From Trichuris trichiura (taxonomy: Eukaryota; Nematoda; Enoplea; Trichinellida; Trichuridae), in assembly GCA_037903355.1 (NCBI GenBank), contig JBAJFE010000042.1, positions 3,360,001 through 3,424,000 of the forward strand: a DNA stretch of 64,000 nucleotides, given 5' to 3'. The translations under genes were made by a program, and so were the position numbers. The notes under the pieces were generated by a model that had not been told where the DNA came from, did not search any database, and was given only the letters and a program-made list of their open reading frames with translations. This document shows, one piece after another, positions 1-11,600 of this stretch. The number at the start of each line of letters is the position of its first letter. Position 1 is the first letter of the stretch.

Positions 1-343
1 CGAGTCTAGTGGAGTGCGCATTTACTATCGTTACGGACCTAGTGACGAAGAAACGCCGTCAGCTGCAAATAGTCAGACGCGGCCATTTGCGTCTGCGAGT
101 TACTTCGATTGAGCCTAAGCTCCACAGGCTAGTTCGGTCGCATCTGGGCGAGCCAAGCAGCTCTCGTTGACTTCTCGAAAAACAGTTTACAGAAATAAAT
201 CTGTACAACTGTAGTTCAGCTTCTGGCGTTGCAACCATTTCAGCCAATCAGTGCGCTCTAAATTGGCCAATCAGAACTGGGGGCCCAGACGCTCAGAAAC
301 ATTCAGACGGAGGCCCAAATGACCTTGACCTTGAGAAACGCTG
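1..343 (+). mobile_element. 3' end of a ZBED5-like hAT (Buster-type) element, cut by the window edge
   Basis: The first 120 bases translate (one frame, plus strand) to the hAT C-terminal dimerisation segment, including TIVTDLVTKKR, which closely matches the hAT at 28870-30066. A 3' UTR-like stretch with AAATAAAT near 195 follows. The terminus reads TTGAGAAACGCTG, a hAT terminal inverted repeat, at 343. The next eight bases, GGTTAGAC (344-351), are a probable target duplication of the Buster form nnnTAnnn. The left end lies outside the window, so the duplication cannot be confirmed. Confidence 0.75.
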
Positions 344-351
344 GGTTAGAC

Positions 352-903
352 AAGTGGTTGACAACAATCGACGAATCGTCTTTGACGTACGAGGCTATCG
401 CATCTATGATGAACATGGCGACTTTCTGATTGAGGTACAGCGGCAAGGACGCCTGTACGTTGCAAGAACGGTGCAGAAGTAGTTAACAAAACGCAGAGAG
501 CCCAATGAAACTGCTGACTGGATGAAACTAAGCGTCGATCAATGGCATCAACGGATGATGTACATTAGCAAAGACTGCATCCTTCAAATGGTAAGTAGCC
601 AAGCTGCAAGAGGCCTAGACTGCAGCGTAACAGGACTCTCGAACTGTGAAGATTGCCAAGCGGGTAAGTCGTCCTGACAACCGTTCCAACGTTACTTAGC
701 AGATGAAGAAGCAAGCATTACATCACGCACACTGGACCTTGTGCATTGCGACCTGATCAGACCAATGGACATCTCCAGTCTGGGAAAGGCAAGATACGTT
801 CTTTCAATCATAGACGACGCCACACACTACGTAAGGGTGTAATTCTTGAGGAACAAGGAACAAGGGAAGCGTGCTGAGCATATTTAAAACGTGGCTGAGG
901 GAG
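352..903 (+). pseudogene. Ty1/copia pol remnant: GAG-pre-integrase and start of integrase
   Basis: The translated plus strand gives the copia pre-integrase pattern (DQWHQRMMYISKD, then CEDCQAGKSS), followed by the integrase start, with LDLVHCDL and an SIIDDATHYVRV stretch near 730-840. Several in-frame stops and shifts interrupt it. The piece begins right after the hAT at 1-343 and ends where a snapback repeat begins. The reverse transcriptase half of a copia element resumes at about 2991 in the same orientation, so both halves probably come from one copy broken by later insertions. Assignment to copia is firm; identity of the two halves as one element is inference. Confidence 0.8.
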
Positions 904-911
904 GAATCATA

Positions 912-1075
912 CTGCTGACAACGGAACAAGAGCAGTTCCGAAACGTACGGTATACACATTGTTCTGTATTTTCTCTTACAATTTGCTCATCCATCCGTTG
1001 GTAGGGCACTTTGAAGTTTACTTACAGATACATCCAACAGGCCAAACCCGTGAATCTGAAGATCTACTATGAAAT
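912..1075 (+). repeat. Snapback-family repeat, single arm
   Basis: This segment matches the right arm of the inverted-repeat elements at 16919-17281 and 36221-36616, including the core CATCCATCCGTTGGTAGGGC. Only one arm is present, so it does not fold on itself. It sits between the copia fragment and the ZBED5-like transposase. Imperfect flanking 9-mers (ATCATACTG and ATATTACTG) may be a worn target duplication. Confidence 0.7.
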
Positions 1076-1336
1076 ATTACTGTTAATATTTTATCTGTTT
1101 AATCTGTGAAGACAGCACGAAGTGTTGTTCAGAAGTAAAAGGCATTACAGGAAGCGATTGTTTAATTTCAATTTTACGATAAGGTATGTGTAGGAGCTGA
1201 TTATGCGTGTAAAAATCAGTTTACTCTTACCGAGACTTTGAATGCATGCTGGCAGCCACTCTGCTATTCCACGTACTTAATTCTACCTAAGACGACGTTC
1301 CTAATTGAAGAGTGACTAATGTTAAGTTTTTTCACT

Positions 1337-2990
1337 ATGGCGGAAACGAAAAAAATGCAGGCAACACAGCTTGGAGTATTTGAAATATGGTTTTATCCCT
1401 TCACTAGCTAATAAGCGTTAACCTATGTGTTTGATCTGCGAGAAAACGTTCTTAGACGAATCAATGAAACCATGAAGATTGCAAGAAGATTTGAAAAGAG
1501 TACATGCTAACAATTCTAATAAAGGCATGGCTTATTTTCAGTCGCTTTGTGAAAAATTCCACAAAACGCCAACATTGCGAAGTATGCATTCTTCTGCTTT
1601 GCAAGAGGAAAATGATGGACCACTTGCTTCTCACGGTATTTTTTCATTACTAATTGCACAATAAGGAAAGCCGCATAACATCGGTGAAGAGTTGTTGCTT
1701 CCTGTCATCAGTGAAGTTCTGCGTCCGTTTCTGCACATAACACCGGCTGAAATAAGAAGAAAAATTCCCTTGAGCAATACGGTGCAGAGGAGAATCGACG
1801 AAATGAGCAGTGACATAGAAGAAACTTTATGCAATTTTTTGAGGACTACATTATTTGCCTTGCAACTTGGCGAATCCACTTTGCCCGGCAGTGAGAAATT
1901 ACTGCTAGCCTACGTTCGCTTTTTAGAAGATGATCTTTAACACAGGAATTATTGTTCGCCAAAGAACTTGTAACCGACACTAAAGGAGAGTCAATATTTC
2001 GCGCTGTAGAAGAATTTTTCAAAGAAAAGAATATCCCCTTTGCGAACATAGTGAGCGCAGTAACTGACAGAGCACCATCCATGGGGAGAAGCCAACGTGG
2101 ATTCATTGCGCCTTTAAAGGAGGTGGTTCCGAGTGTGTTGGCAGTTCACTGCGTGATTCATCGGCAGCATTTGGTTGCAAAACATCTTAGCGACTGTTTG
2201 AGTTGCTCACTGCAGTTTGTCATTTCAGCGGTGAACAAAATCAAGAGTAAATAGTTGAATGAGAGATTATTCAGTCATTTGCGACAGGCGAATGATGGAG
2301 ACTTGGTTATTGAAAGGCGTTTGCTCAAGCCATGTTTACTGCCTTTTTAATACAGTTTTGGACTTCTTAGTGGACGAGAGTGCTGCACTGCGAGACAACC
2401 TGAAGAGATTCAAAAACGACATCGCATCCCTTACAGAATTATACACAAGGTTCAATGAGATGAATTTGTAGCTGCAGGGCGACGACCTTAATTTAATCAA
2501 AACAATGGCCATTTTATCTGCGTTTATTTCAAAGCTAGTTATCTTCAAACGAAACCTGGGACGTGGCGACTTTTGTCAGCTCCCACTCTTCGCTGCGCTC
2601 AAGAAAAACTCAGAAGTCGCTGATGAAGACATCTTGGTGTACTGTCATCGCTTGGAAATGCTGCGCGCGGATCTTGTGAAACGGTTCAGTGACATCCTAT
2701 CTATGAAAACTCAAGACTGAGTTGTAGATTCATTCTGCAATGTGAAAGAGGCAGAAATGAAACTACAGGAAGAGTTGGTAGAATTGTAAAGCAATGAAGG
2801 GATAAAACTGAAGTTTAGGAGCGGATATCACCAGTTTTGGCTGCAGCGGCAAGTAGCACAACTTTATCCTCGGTTATGAACTGTTGTGCAAAACCTTTTT
2901 GTCGCTTTTCCATCTTCTTAATTAATTGAACGTGAATTGAGTACTGACTTGCTAAGTAAGAAAAAGAATCGGCTACAAATAGAAAGGAGA
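1337..2990 (+). pseudogene. ZBED5/SCAND3-like hAT (Buster) transposase, decayed
   Basis: Open segments across three frames together cover most of a ZBED5-type hAT transposase. At 1337-1500 there is a relic of the BED zinc finger (MCLICEKTF). At 1690-2255 lies the RNase H-like core start (IGEELLLPVI, then RRIDEMSSDIEE, then HCVIHRQHLVAKHL). At 2260-2720 is the helical insertion (FLVDESAALRDNLKRFKNDI). At about 2840-2985 is the C-terminal dimerisation part ending KKKNRLQIERR. At least five stops or frameshifts separate these pieces. In vertebrates ZBED5/7/8/9 are domesticated Buster transposases (established knowledge). No terminal repeats were found at either end, and the 3' end abuts copia sequence directly, so the copy is rearranged as well as mutated. 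Confidence 0.85.
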
Positions 2991-4137
2991 ATGTATGCTG
3001 TCGGCTTTTGAAAAGTCTTTACGGGCTGAACCAAAATGAACAGTGTTGGAATGAACACATGAACGCGTGTCTGAAAAAGGTAGGATTCCAACGAAACCAA
3101 ATGGACCTGCGCGTATACACACTCAAGTTGGATGAAGGGCGTCTCATTATGTGCGTTTACGCTGACGATATGTTGCTCATATCAGAAAATGAAAGGACCA
3201 GAGAAAAGACGAAGCAGCTCCTAAATAACCATTCTGAATGGAAGCACGTAGGTAAGGTCTCATATTTGCTCGCCGTCAAGTTTAGTCATGGTAATGACGG
3301 GAGCGTTTCACTGTCTCAGCAGGCATACATACAACGCCTCTTATAACGTTTTCATCTGGAAGACGCAAAAGGTGCTACTACACCGATGAAGATGCGACCA
3401 TTCTTTCTGGGAAAGGATGAGGCGGAAAATATTAACGCGAACGTGCCTTACAAAGAGCTAATTGGTAGTTTACTATATCTTGCCTAGAGAACCAGACTAG
3501 ACATTTCTTTGCTGTTGGAAAACTGGTGCAGTATTGCAGTAAATTCACAGTGCAACATTTGAACTCAGCTAAGCGAGTCCCGTGCTACTTGAAAAGGAGC
3601 ATAGAGATCGGTATAGTATACCGACCTTCGGATAAGCGACTGACAGCCTATGCTGATGCCGACTGGACGCCGTGTAGCGAGACTAAAGAAAGCGTAACAG
3701 GGTAAGTCGTCTGTTTTGTGGAGCGCCTATAATTTGGAAAAGCACAAAGCAAACGGTTATGGCGCTAAGCACCTTGGAAGCAGAGTACTTAGTAATCAGT
3801 AAATGCTCAAGAGAAGTAACTTGGGTTAGAGGATTCCTTGAATCTGTCGGACAAGATTCCAAGGTGGTAGCTGCCCCAACAAAGTTGATGCGTGAACAGC
3901 CAGACTGCGATCGCACATGCGAAAAATTCAGTTGACAAAAACAGAATCAAACACATTTCCACGAACAGGGTACCACTTCGTGCGAGAGAAGATCGAAGAC
4001 GGCGCCATTGAACCGATATACCCTCCCAGCGGTAGGAACCTAGCGGACATTCTGATAAAATCTTTAAATGAAGTTCGGCATAAAATTCTCTGAGAAAGAC
4101 TGTTCGCGCTGAACGAAGTGGACGCATTGCACTAAAT
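2991..4137 (+). pseudogene. Ty1/copia pol remnant: reverse transcriptase and RNase H
   Basis: The frame starting near 2991 reads LLKSLYGLNQNEQCWNEH and continues at 3008-3346 with the copia catalytic region VYADDMLL (the YADD box), then VSYLLAVKF and a SLSQQAYIQRLL stretch. After a stop at 3346 the homology continues in shifted frames: TPMKMRPF, then an ELIGSLLYLA stretch, then RNase H motifs near 3640-3800 (AYADADWTP, then STLEAEYL) and a tail near 4050 (NLADILIKSL). Gene order and motifs are those of the distal half of a copia pol. The copy has more than five lesions and cannot be functional. Confidence 0.88.
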
Positions 4138-4157
4138 AAACCATGTCGAGGTGAGAA

Positions 4158-4394
4158 TGTTAAGGTAATTTTGCGTAACGCTCCTGAACCAGAATGATGG
4201 CCTATTTATTCCTTCTTAAGCGGCTGCCCATCGGCACGCAGTTAGTGTTCTGCACGGGCTCTCTCTCCTTTTCTCTTCGGCTGAGACCGCCTAACCTTGT
4301 ACTCGCACGTATAGACGATAACACTTCCACAGTCGATGATCTCAATATTCTTTGAAATAGAAAAAGCGAATCATTGTTGCCGTGAAATTGCCAA
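4158..4394 (+). repeat. Possible 3' LTR of the copia element
   Basis: Just after the copia RNase H tail a purine-rich tract, GAGGTGAGAA, precedes a TGTTAAGG start, as at a polypurine tract/LTR junction. A TG...CA ending is possible near 4394 (GCCAACA), but without a second LTR the right border is a guess. Confidence 0.35.
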
Positions 4395-4518
4395 CATGAG
4401 TCAGATTCGCTGTCATAACCAGGAATAGAACTAGGCTGATTAACAAAACGTTGCATGGCAAATGGATGAAGTGAAAGATGCAGAAGTACGTTTCACTTAG
4501 CCTTATGACAGCTTAGAC

Positions 4519-5478
4519 CAGTGAGTCCCAAATGGGGTCCCAGGGGCCCCTTGGGTGCCCTGGAAAACTTGAAGGGGGCCCTGGGAAGAATTGGGGGGTT
4601 AGGGGGTCCCTGGGAGCTTAGGGGGGCCTCAGGGGAACCCTGGTAGTCGGTGCCGCAGGACGAGAGCGATCTGCCGTTCAGGATAGTGAGGCGAGGCGAC
4701 CTGAGATTACTCCTGATGACTATCGAGCTGGACGTGGATAAATTAGTAGCACTGCACCATACCCAGTCGTCACACTGAAGTATGATCAAGCGACTGTCGT
4801 CTTGCTCTGAGGAAATATTGAATTTAGATTCAGTGCTGCGCAGCTCTGAGAACAGCATCGCAGCCTGACTTACATACTGCGCTACCATTGCTAACAGCCC
4901 AAAGAATTGAGGAAGAGGAAACCCAGTACGGCGCTTGTACTCTGAAGGCTCCCTGATCTGCAATTAGCCGGCTTAAGTCCAGCAATACGAAAAGAACGCC
5001 TTCAGTGCCAACTAAAAAATTAAAAACGTTAACGGTTTCGAATATCGTTAAGGAGCTTTCGCCTTATATGGCAGCCGGCTTCCTTACTAACCATTTTGCT
5101 CTAGTGTAGAAAAAAAATTCAGCGTTGATTTCGCATTGCCAGTTTTTCCAGCCATTGATCGCACACTCAACTTTCACAGCGCAAACCATGGGGTCCTACT
5201 TGCGGCTGACAAGACCCGCAGGTTAATAAGGTTTTTAATGACGACCCGGCTTAACTGTTTTTTCTTTGGCATACACGGTAGGCAGCGAAGTCAATTTTAC
5301 ATTCTGCAGCCTGTTTCAGGTGTTGAACTATTTGTACAAATCCACAACAACGTTACCACAGTAGGCATACCTGAGGATAACAGAAGCAAGAGAAGCACGT
5401 TGTGGAGAATGACGGGGGCCCCGGCAAGTTGAAGGTCGCGAAAAGAGGCCCTGGCTCCATAAAGGTTGGGAAACACTG
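4519..5478. mobile_element. Non-autonomous hAT element with exact 8-bp target duplication
   Basis: The element starts CAGTGAGTCCCAA and ends TTGGGAAACACTG, an imperfect terminal inverted repeat of the CAGTGttTCCCAA hAT class. It is flanked by the identical octamer GCTTAGAC at 4511-4518 and 5479-5486, which fits the Buster-type target nnnTAnnn. The inner termini are rich in G/C runs (GGGGCCC). No transposase domain was recognised in the 960 bp. Confidence 0.85.
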
Positions 5479-5556
5479 GCTTAGACAAAAGGGAAAATTT
5501 TCTTAACGCGCTGAAAGAGCGAGCCACTGATGGCGTGTTTCTGCAAATGTTTGGAG

Positions 5557-5872
5557 CAATGATTCTCAACGTAGGGCATGTGTACTTCCCGGGGAACGCT
5601 TGAGGGGCACTTTCGAGCTAAGCGGCATGTTACCCTGGGTCGTCGCGCTCACAGACATTGAAAGGTAGGGTGCTCGGATCAGGAAACGCGCTTACTAGAT
5701 GGTAATAAATTTATATGTTTCCTATGCTTGCATTGAGGCTTTCAGAGCGGATTAGCCCAGGTCTACAGCTAAAGCCGTTGAGCATCCGCGGAATTGACCA
5801 ATCAGGTTATGGGAGACAGCGCTCAGAAATTCTCAGAGGAAGCGTTTGCTACCTTGACCTCGATAAATACTG
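5557..5872. mobile_element. Short degraded hAT MITE
   Basis: It begins CAATGATTCTCAACG and ends with a worn copy of the inverted terminus (GATAAATACTG). Flanking octamers GTTTGGAG (5549-5556) and ATTTAGAG (5873-5880) agree at six of eight positions. The right interior (GACCAATCAGG and the CGCTCAGAAATTCTCAG stretch) resembles the 3' interior of the hAT at 1-343. Confidence 0.55.
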
Positions 5873-5880
5873 ATTTAGAG

Positions 5881-6505
5881 AAAGTCGTGAGTGGTCTCTG
5901 CGCTTCAAAAAGCATGATTTGTTCATAACTTCAGAAATTATGAGATAGCGTGTGCTCATATTGAAGGTGCTGTTGTTTTTAAAGACGGTCAGTTAATGCA
6001 CATGAACAATATTTTCCAGGAAAAATAATTGTAGCTTCATGCTCAGGTATGAACTGTGAACCTGAGGACAGACAAGTAACGGCTAGTGAACACACACACA
6101 CACACATACAGAAGACAGGGGCACTGGAGATTATTACCTGAGTGTTCGTACGCGTGCTGTCGTCTATGGAACTGAATAAAGGCGCATTACATACCCAATA
6201 GATGAAGGGAACTTGGTGTGGAAGAATGTGTCAGAGCGTACTCACATTCAATAGCCAGTACACACAACAAATAGAGACAGTGTGACGCTGCTTCTATCCG
6301 GAAATCTATCAGAGTTCAAACTAATGCCTTTCATGATCTATTAACTGGAGAACCCTAGGCTTATAAAGAATTTAAGCTGGAATAGGTTTCACGTTTATTA
6401 TTGTGATAACAAGAATGCTTGCTTGATACTAGCGTTACATGAAGACTAGTTTTTGAGCTGGTTTCCCAGAGATGATAGGATGTTGCAGGCAAAAGGCAGT
6501 GTGCT
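5881..6505. other. No gene recognised
   Basis: There is a short CA-rich run near 6090-6107 (alternating CA, about 8 units). No convincing ORF, terminal repeat or structured RNA is seen. Confidence 0.5.
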
Positions 6506-6868
6506 TTGATGTTAGAAACTGAACCAGCGCATCCAGAATACGTCTGCGACATACCTCCTAATGTGAAGCCTGTTTGTTTGCCGCTGAATACGACTGGACT
6601 TATTCGATCAATGGACCGGGGCATAACAGTTGCTTTCAAAGCGTACTATTTACGGCAGACTTTTGAGCAGGCTGCAGAAGCGACTGAGTCTGACACGACA
6701 CTCCGCGAGTATACGAAAAGGTTCAAGATTTTAATGACATCCGGATGTCACTGTTGCATGCGAAAAAATCATACATTGGTATATGAAACGCAGTTGGAAG
6801 AAGGCCTTAAAAATGGGTTAACGCTTCGGAAGGTTTTAACAAAACCTCTGCGACTGATGAAACAGTGA
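6506..6868 (+). pseudogene. Tigger (TIGD1-like) transposase fragment, DDE C-terminal part
   Basis: The 120-residue frame carries the Tigger hallmark VKPVCLPLNTTGLIRSMDRG followed by AFKAYYLRQTFEQA. In the family this is the VxxLPPNTTSLIQPMDQGV segment containing the last catalytic Asp; the Asp of SMDRG is kept. The rest of the frame drifts away from the family and stops at 6868. No N-terminal CENP-B-type DNA-binding domain or terminal repeat was found nearby, so this is an isolated fragment. Confidence 0.85.
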
Positions 6869-7273
6869 GCGACAGGCTAATGTGAGACAAGCTGTAGTTA
6901 GACCTAAACGAAGAAAATGCTCAGCTCAACAGCGTACAGGCTGGAGAGCTTACATGTGAGTTTCAAGCTGAGTTTGAGGACAAACACGAAAGTTGAAAGA
7001 GAGGGAAAGTAATTTCGACGTAACAAGGAGGTTCACAGTGAAAAAACAGGTTGAAGCATTTGCTACTATAAGCAGCGGCGTACAGATTTTAAAAGAAACG
7101 GATAACAGTTGCGTGAGATTCGCGAAAACTGACCGGTTTTGATTCAACTTGCATTCGATTGCTAGAGAGAAATACGCAAAGGAATACGGAATACTATAAG
7201 ACAAAAACAGGATGCCTTCCTAAATGCCAACTAGCCTACGTTTAATGCAATGTCAGTCATCATCGTCTTAGGG
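6869..7273. other. No gene recognised
   Basis: A-rich sequence with no ORF of recognisable type. It may contain decayed downstream parts of the Tigger element, but nothing specific can be named. Confidence 0.4.
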
Positions 7274-7282
7274 GTGCCTTCG

Positions 7283-7555
7283 TGTTTTTTCACGCTCGTT
7301 CCCCCCGCAAGTGGTGGCGGCAACTTCAGAGGTGTACTGTACGTCTGCCGGCCATCCTGTCCTGCCCTAGCCTAAGCCTAAGCCCACACATAAGGTGTGA
7401 TGGTCCATTGTGCTCACTGCTCCAATTGCTCGGCATGTGTTCTGTGACCCGCAGTAAGACGTCCCTCCCGTTGTTCCGCTGATTCGTGTTATCGTCGCGC
7501 ATTACCCTTTGAAGTTGCCGCCTGCTCTTGCGGGGGAACGAGCCCGAAAAGATCC
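7283..7555. mobile_element. Mutator-like hairpin MITE, copy 1
   Basis: Both ends carry a long inverted repeat of about 50 bp including CTCGTTCCCCC and GGCGGCAACTTCA, with right terminus GAAAAGATCC. Flanking 9-mers GTGCCTTCG (7274-7282) and GTGCTTTCT (7556-7564) match at seven of nine positions. The interior (CCATCCTGTC, CCTAGCCTAAGCC, CACATAAGGTGTGATG) is shared with 21121-21369, whose 9-bp duplication is perfect. A 9-bp duplication with long TIRs suggests the Mutator superfamily. Confidence 0.7.
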
Positions 7556-7564
7556 GTGCTTTCT

Positions 7565-8665
7565 TCTAACTATCAATGAGTCAAGCAGAGAAAGAAGTTG
7601 ATGAGATTGGCGCTGTGGGATTTGCATCTTCTTCCAAATATCGCTTGGGTACACAGAACGGATCGTTGAGATCTCATGTATGTATACATTAATAGTTGCC
7701 ATATATAGAATTTTATCCTATTAACGCCAAAACGGAGTTGCTGTATTATAAAGTGAGTTTGTACGGCGTCATTTATCGTAACTGTAGATTAATTTAAAGG
7801 TTTAATCTTGTTAAGAGAGACTGCGCGAACTTTCGACGTTCAGTATGTTCTAATCTTCAGCATAACTTCGTTACAGTTTTTCGTATCCGTTCTGCCGTGA
7901 CGGCATCCACCATGTTAGTTCACAATACCTATGCTGAGATCCCATGCTGTGGAATTCAACTTGACCTTAAGCATATGCCTAAGTTTAAACGTCACCAGCT
8001 GTGGCATTAAGCGCATTAACGAGCAGTAGCGAAACTTCCACTCGGAAACTGACTCGGTCTGGTTCGGCAGAAATACTTTGTTTACGTGTCTGGGCGCATG
8101 ATGGTTTCGACCTATGATGGAACGCTTGGAACGAAACAGCATTGGGGACTCCCTGTATTAGAAGAAAAAGATGCGCGTTTAAAAGACGTAATGCCATGGC
8201 GTGTGCATTGGCACTATGAATCGTGAGCAAACAGAGAAGCTCGCTGAGCCGTCCTTTTCCTGTAAACATCCTTTCAAGCGGTAGCGCTTTTGTCTGCCAG
8301 CACGCTGACTTCGGTGGAAGGAACTTGCACTTTTTCAACGAAGTTCTTTACCGTCAGTGCGCAAGTTCTGCATTCATCAGGGGAACAGGTCGACAGTGGT
8401 GATGCTGTTACCAGTTGAACTATGAATTCTTGATACCCATTCGTTTGGTGCTTGTAATGAATAGATTTATGGAAGTTCAACACTAGAAGGCTGAGGCAGT
8501 TCTTCGGCGATAAAGAGCCCAAGATCAGCAGATGAACGAAAGCAATCGCAAAGTAATGAGAAAAGAGGACAACTAAAAGATCTGCTACTTACAAGCGCGA
8601 AAGGTAAGGAAACTAAGAATACTTAAAAACCTTTCTTACACGGGACTATTTTATCACGTGCAAGG
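7565..8665. other. No gene recognised; upstream of the integrase gene
   Basis: Two overlapping minus-strand frames (7915-8142 and 7985-8338) are open but resemble no family I know. Any promoter or upstream exon of the integrase gene would lie here. None can be identified with confidence. Confidence 0.4.
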
Positions 8666-11600
8666 ATGGACCCACTGAAAGCAGCACATTTGAAACTTTA
8701 TTTGAAATACAAAGTCCACGCACAAGGGATTTCAGCGACTGAAAAGAAGACGATATGGAGATGTTCTCGTAATTTTACCATGGAAAATGGTGGAACATTG
8801 TATTATGTCAAGAAGAATAAGGAGCATGTCCGAAGACGGGTTATAATTGGAGAAGAAGAAAAGCTGAAGGTGTTCATCTGCTAACATGTGTTGACCCATA
8901 TTACTGTTTAATGTTAACACTATGTAGGTCCTTCGTGAAGCACATGAAAGTACAGCAAGTGACTGCCACAGTGGAATTAATAGCACCTACTATAAAATTG
9001 CTGGTTCACTTTATTGGCCTGGTTTGTATAAGGATGTAGCATCTTACTGCAAACGCTGCGAAACGTGCTGTCAGAAGCATACACGACAGGTGGTTGAACG
9101 TCTGCAGACTCGTGTTCATCTACCAGCCATTTTTGATCGATGGGCGATCGACACCGTTGGTCCGTTGAATCAAACCGTGGTTGGCAATCGGTACGTGTTC
9201 ATAGCTACGGAGTATGTAAGCCGATGGGTCATTGCCAGTTCCGTAAAAGAAGTTAGTGTAGAAAGCATGACCGATTTGATTATCAATATGCAGTCGAAGT
9301 AAGCTCAATGGGAACGAAGCTGTCCAAGCTGAGGTAACAAGCTTTCATTTTTCAGCTTTGGTATTCCAAAAATCATTATTCATGACCAGGCGGCAGAATT
9401 TAACTGTTGCTTGAACAAAGCAATTTGCAGTTTGCTTGAAATAAAGGCAGACATTGCCTACTCAAGGCAGCCAGAAAATGAAGGAAAGACGAGATGGTAA
9501 GTGACTCCCAAAAATGCACTGAGGGAATACGATAGGTGTACTGAGTTTTGGAACAGAATGAGACAGAAAGTACTATTTATGCATCTCGCCCAATTTCAAA
9601 AGCCATTAATGGTACCTTTGCTACGGGCTGATAAAATTTCATGTCTTTTTTTAGCAGCTGGAAAACCCGCTAGTATTGTTGTATGATTCCGTTGTTGCAG
9701 AAAAACAAATCGTAAGCAGAATTTCGTTGAATCACCGATTAACGAAAAGTCTGCAGTACAGCAATAACAAAATGTCTCAGAGCTTTTGGCCCACAATGGC
9801 TCCATCGCTAGCAGTACAATTATAGTATGCTGCCAGATGCTACAAAAGTAGTTCTGTCAGAAATATAACATGATTTCTGTTCTGTAGTAGGAGGTCTTTT
9901 TGGTAGCTGCAGTGTAAGATTATGAGTAAACTTGCCCTTGTCTTGTTGTTAATGCTGATGGTGAAAAAAGGACCTTTTTTATTGAAGTTACGAAGCTTTC
10001 TGAGGTGCTAGCATTCTGTCGTCGGCACTAGGGGCCGTCCAGTATGCTGACGATGGAATGCTGGCAGCTCGGAAAGCTCCGTGACTTTATTCAATAAGAA
10101 AATTACCCCGCCATCACTATTGTGAACAGGACATGTCCGCGGAGGAACCCTTCAGCAATATCAGTAGCGAAAATAAAAAAAATAATAACAAATACGTATT
10201 TTAACTGAAATTGCAGTAACAAGTACGGATCTCCGTTGACTTCAATAAACATTTCATGCCTTCTCAGCAAGAACGAACCTCTTCCACTTTAGCCTCCCCA
10301 ACTTTACTGAATGTTTCTGTGATTGATTTTTTAAGACTTCTCACAGAGTGAATTTTCATGGTTTAGCCTTTGATGATATCTCACGAAAGAAAAGCGAGAA
10401 AATGGAACCAAAGCTTCTCAGTGACCACTTGATAGTCCCCCTCTCAAACTAAACAGTAGAATATTTCCTTTAGGATTGTCTAGCTAGACGTAGCGTAACA
10501 AGATGATGTCCCATCTTGTTTACATAGAGACCAAGCGCTTTCGCATGGAATGTCAGTTTTTCTGCTATCGTTTTTAGACGGAAATCAGAGGCGATAGCTT
10601 CCTCAAAAAAGGATTGTAATGTACCTGCAGGCTAATCCCTGCCTTCACGAAAACGCAGTGCGTTTGCTTCTCGTTCTATTGTTTCTGGTTTCAACAAGGT
10701 TCCCTCTTTCTCCAAAAGCCAATGTGAATGTTTATACTCTCTCATAATTTGGGAGAGTAATTAAAGTTAATTCGTTCCAGCGCCTTCCAACTTCCACATA
10801 ACTCTCTTACGTGTGATAGAGCCTTACTAGGTGAATATGCTCATACTGTATGTCCTTACAAATTCATTTTGGTTTGGGAGCAGGGTTTCCCGTATTCTAT
10901 CAAATAAAAGATGATCAAGACGTATCACAACAGCATGTCAAAAAACCAATCAAGTAAAGTCACACGTTTAAGTTTGTGCTTCCGTACTCCTCGCATTTTG
11001 AAGCGAAATGACATTAGGTTGTCAAATTCAAAGTGGCTGATAGCTAAGAGTCGAAATTGCTATTTTTAGTGGCTGGTTTAAATGCTTACATCTAAGCAAA
11101 GTTTTGACTTTACTTCAGTGAATAAAACGATAATGGCTGCGATGAGTAATCATCTTCGGCATAAACACGTTTTCCCGTCTTTTTATCAAAGATTCAATAC
11201 GTTTTGGCAATAATCTTCAGGCCGAGTTGGCCGAAATGGCTTCGAAAGCGTTTTTGACTGCACTGTCATTGGCATATTTTGTTTGACGCAGAAAAACCGC
11301 TCCGTCTCAGGTTTTGTTTGTCATCGCTAGGAATTTCAGGCCAGGTTATGTTTCTGCAAACGCTAAGAACCGGCGAATACGGAGGATAATGAAGTTCCTC
11401 GATGCCCAACTAGTTCGTTTTGCGCTGGACAACAAAGAATGGTGACCGTGCGCTGTCGTGCAGAACGACCAGCCCTTCCCTTGTGAAGGTTTTTGGCCAC
11501 ACTACTTATAATTTCTTGTGCGGTTCTTCTACTTCACTACTGTAGACATCTGCTGTGACGGGTTCTTCCTGATTAAAGGAGAAGCAGCGGATGACGTCTT

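Noticed and set aside
4493..4963. 156-codon minus-strand frame rich in Pro
   Set aside because: It overlaps the GGGGCCC-rich end of a hAT with defined borders (4519-5478) and is a by-product of that base composition.
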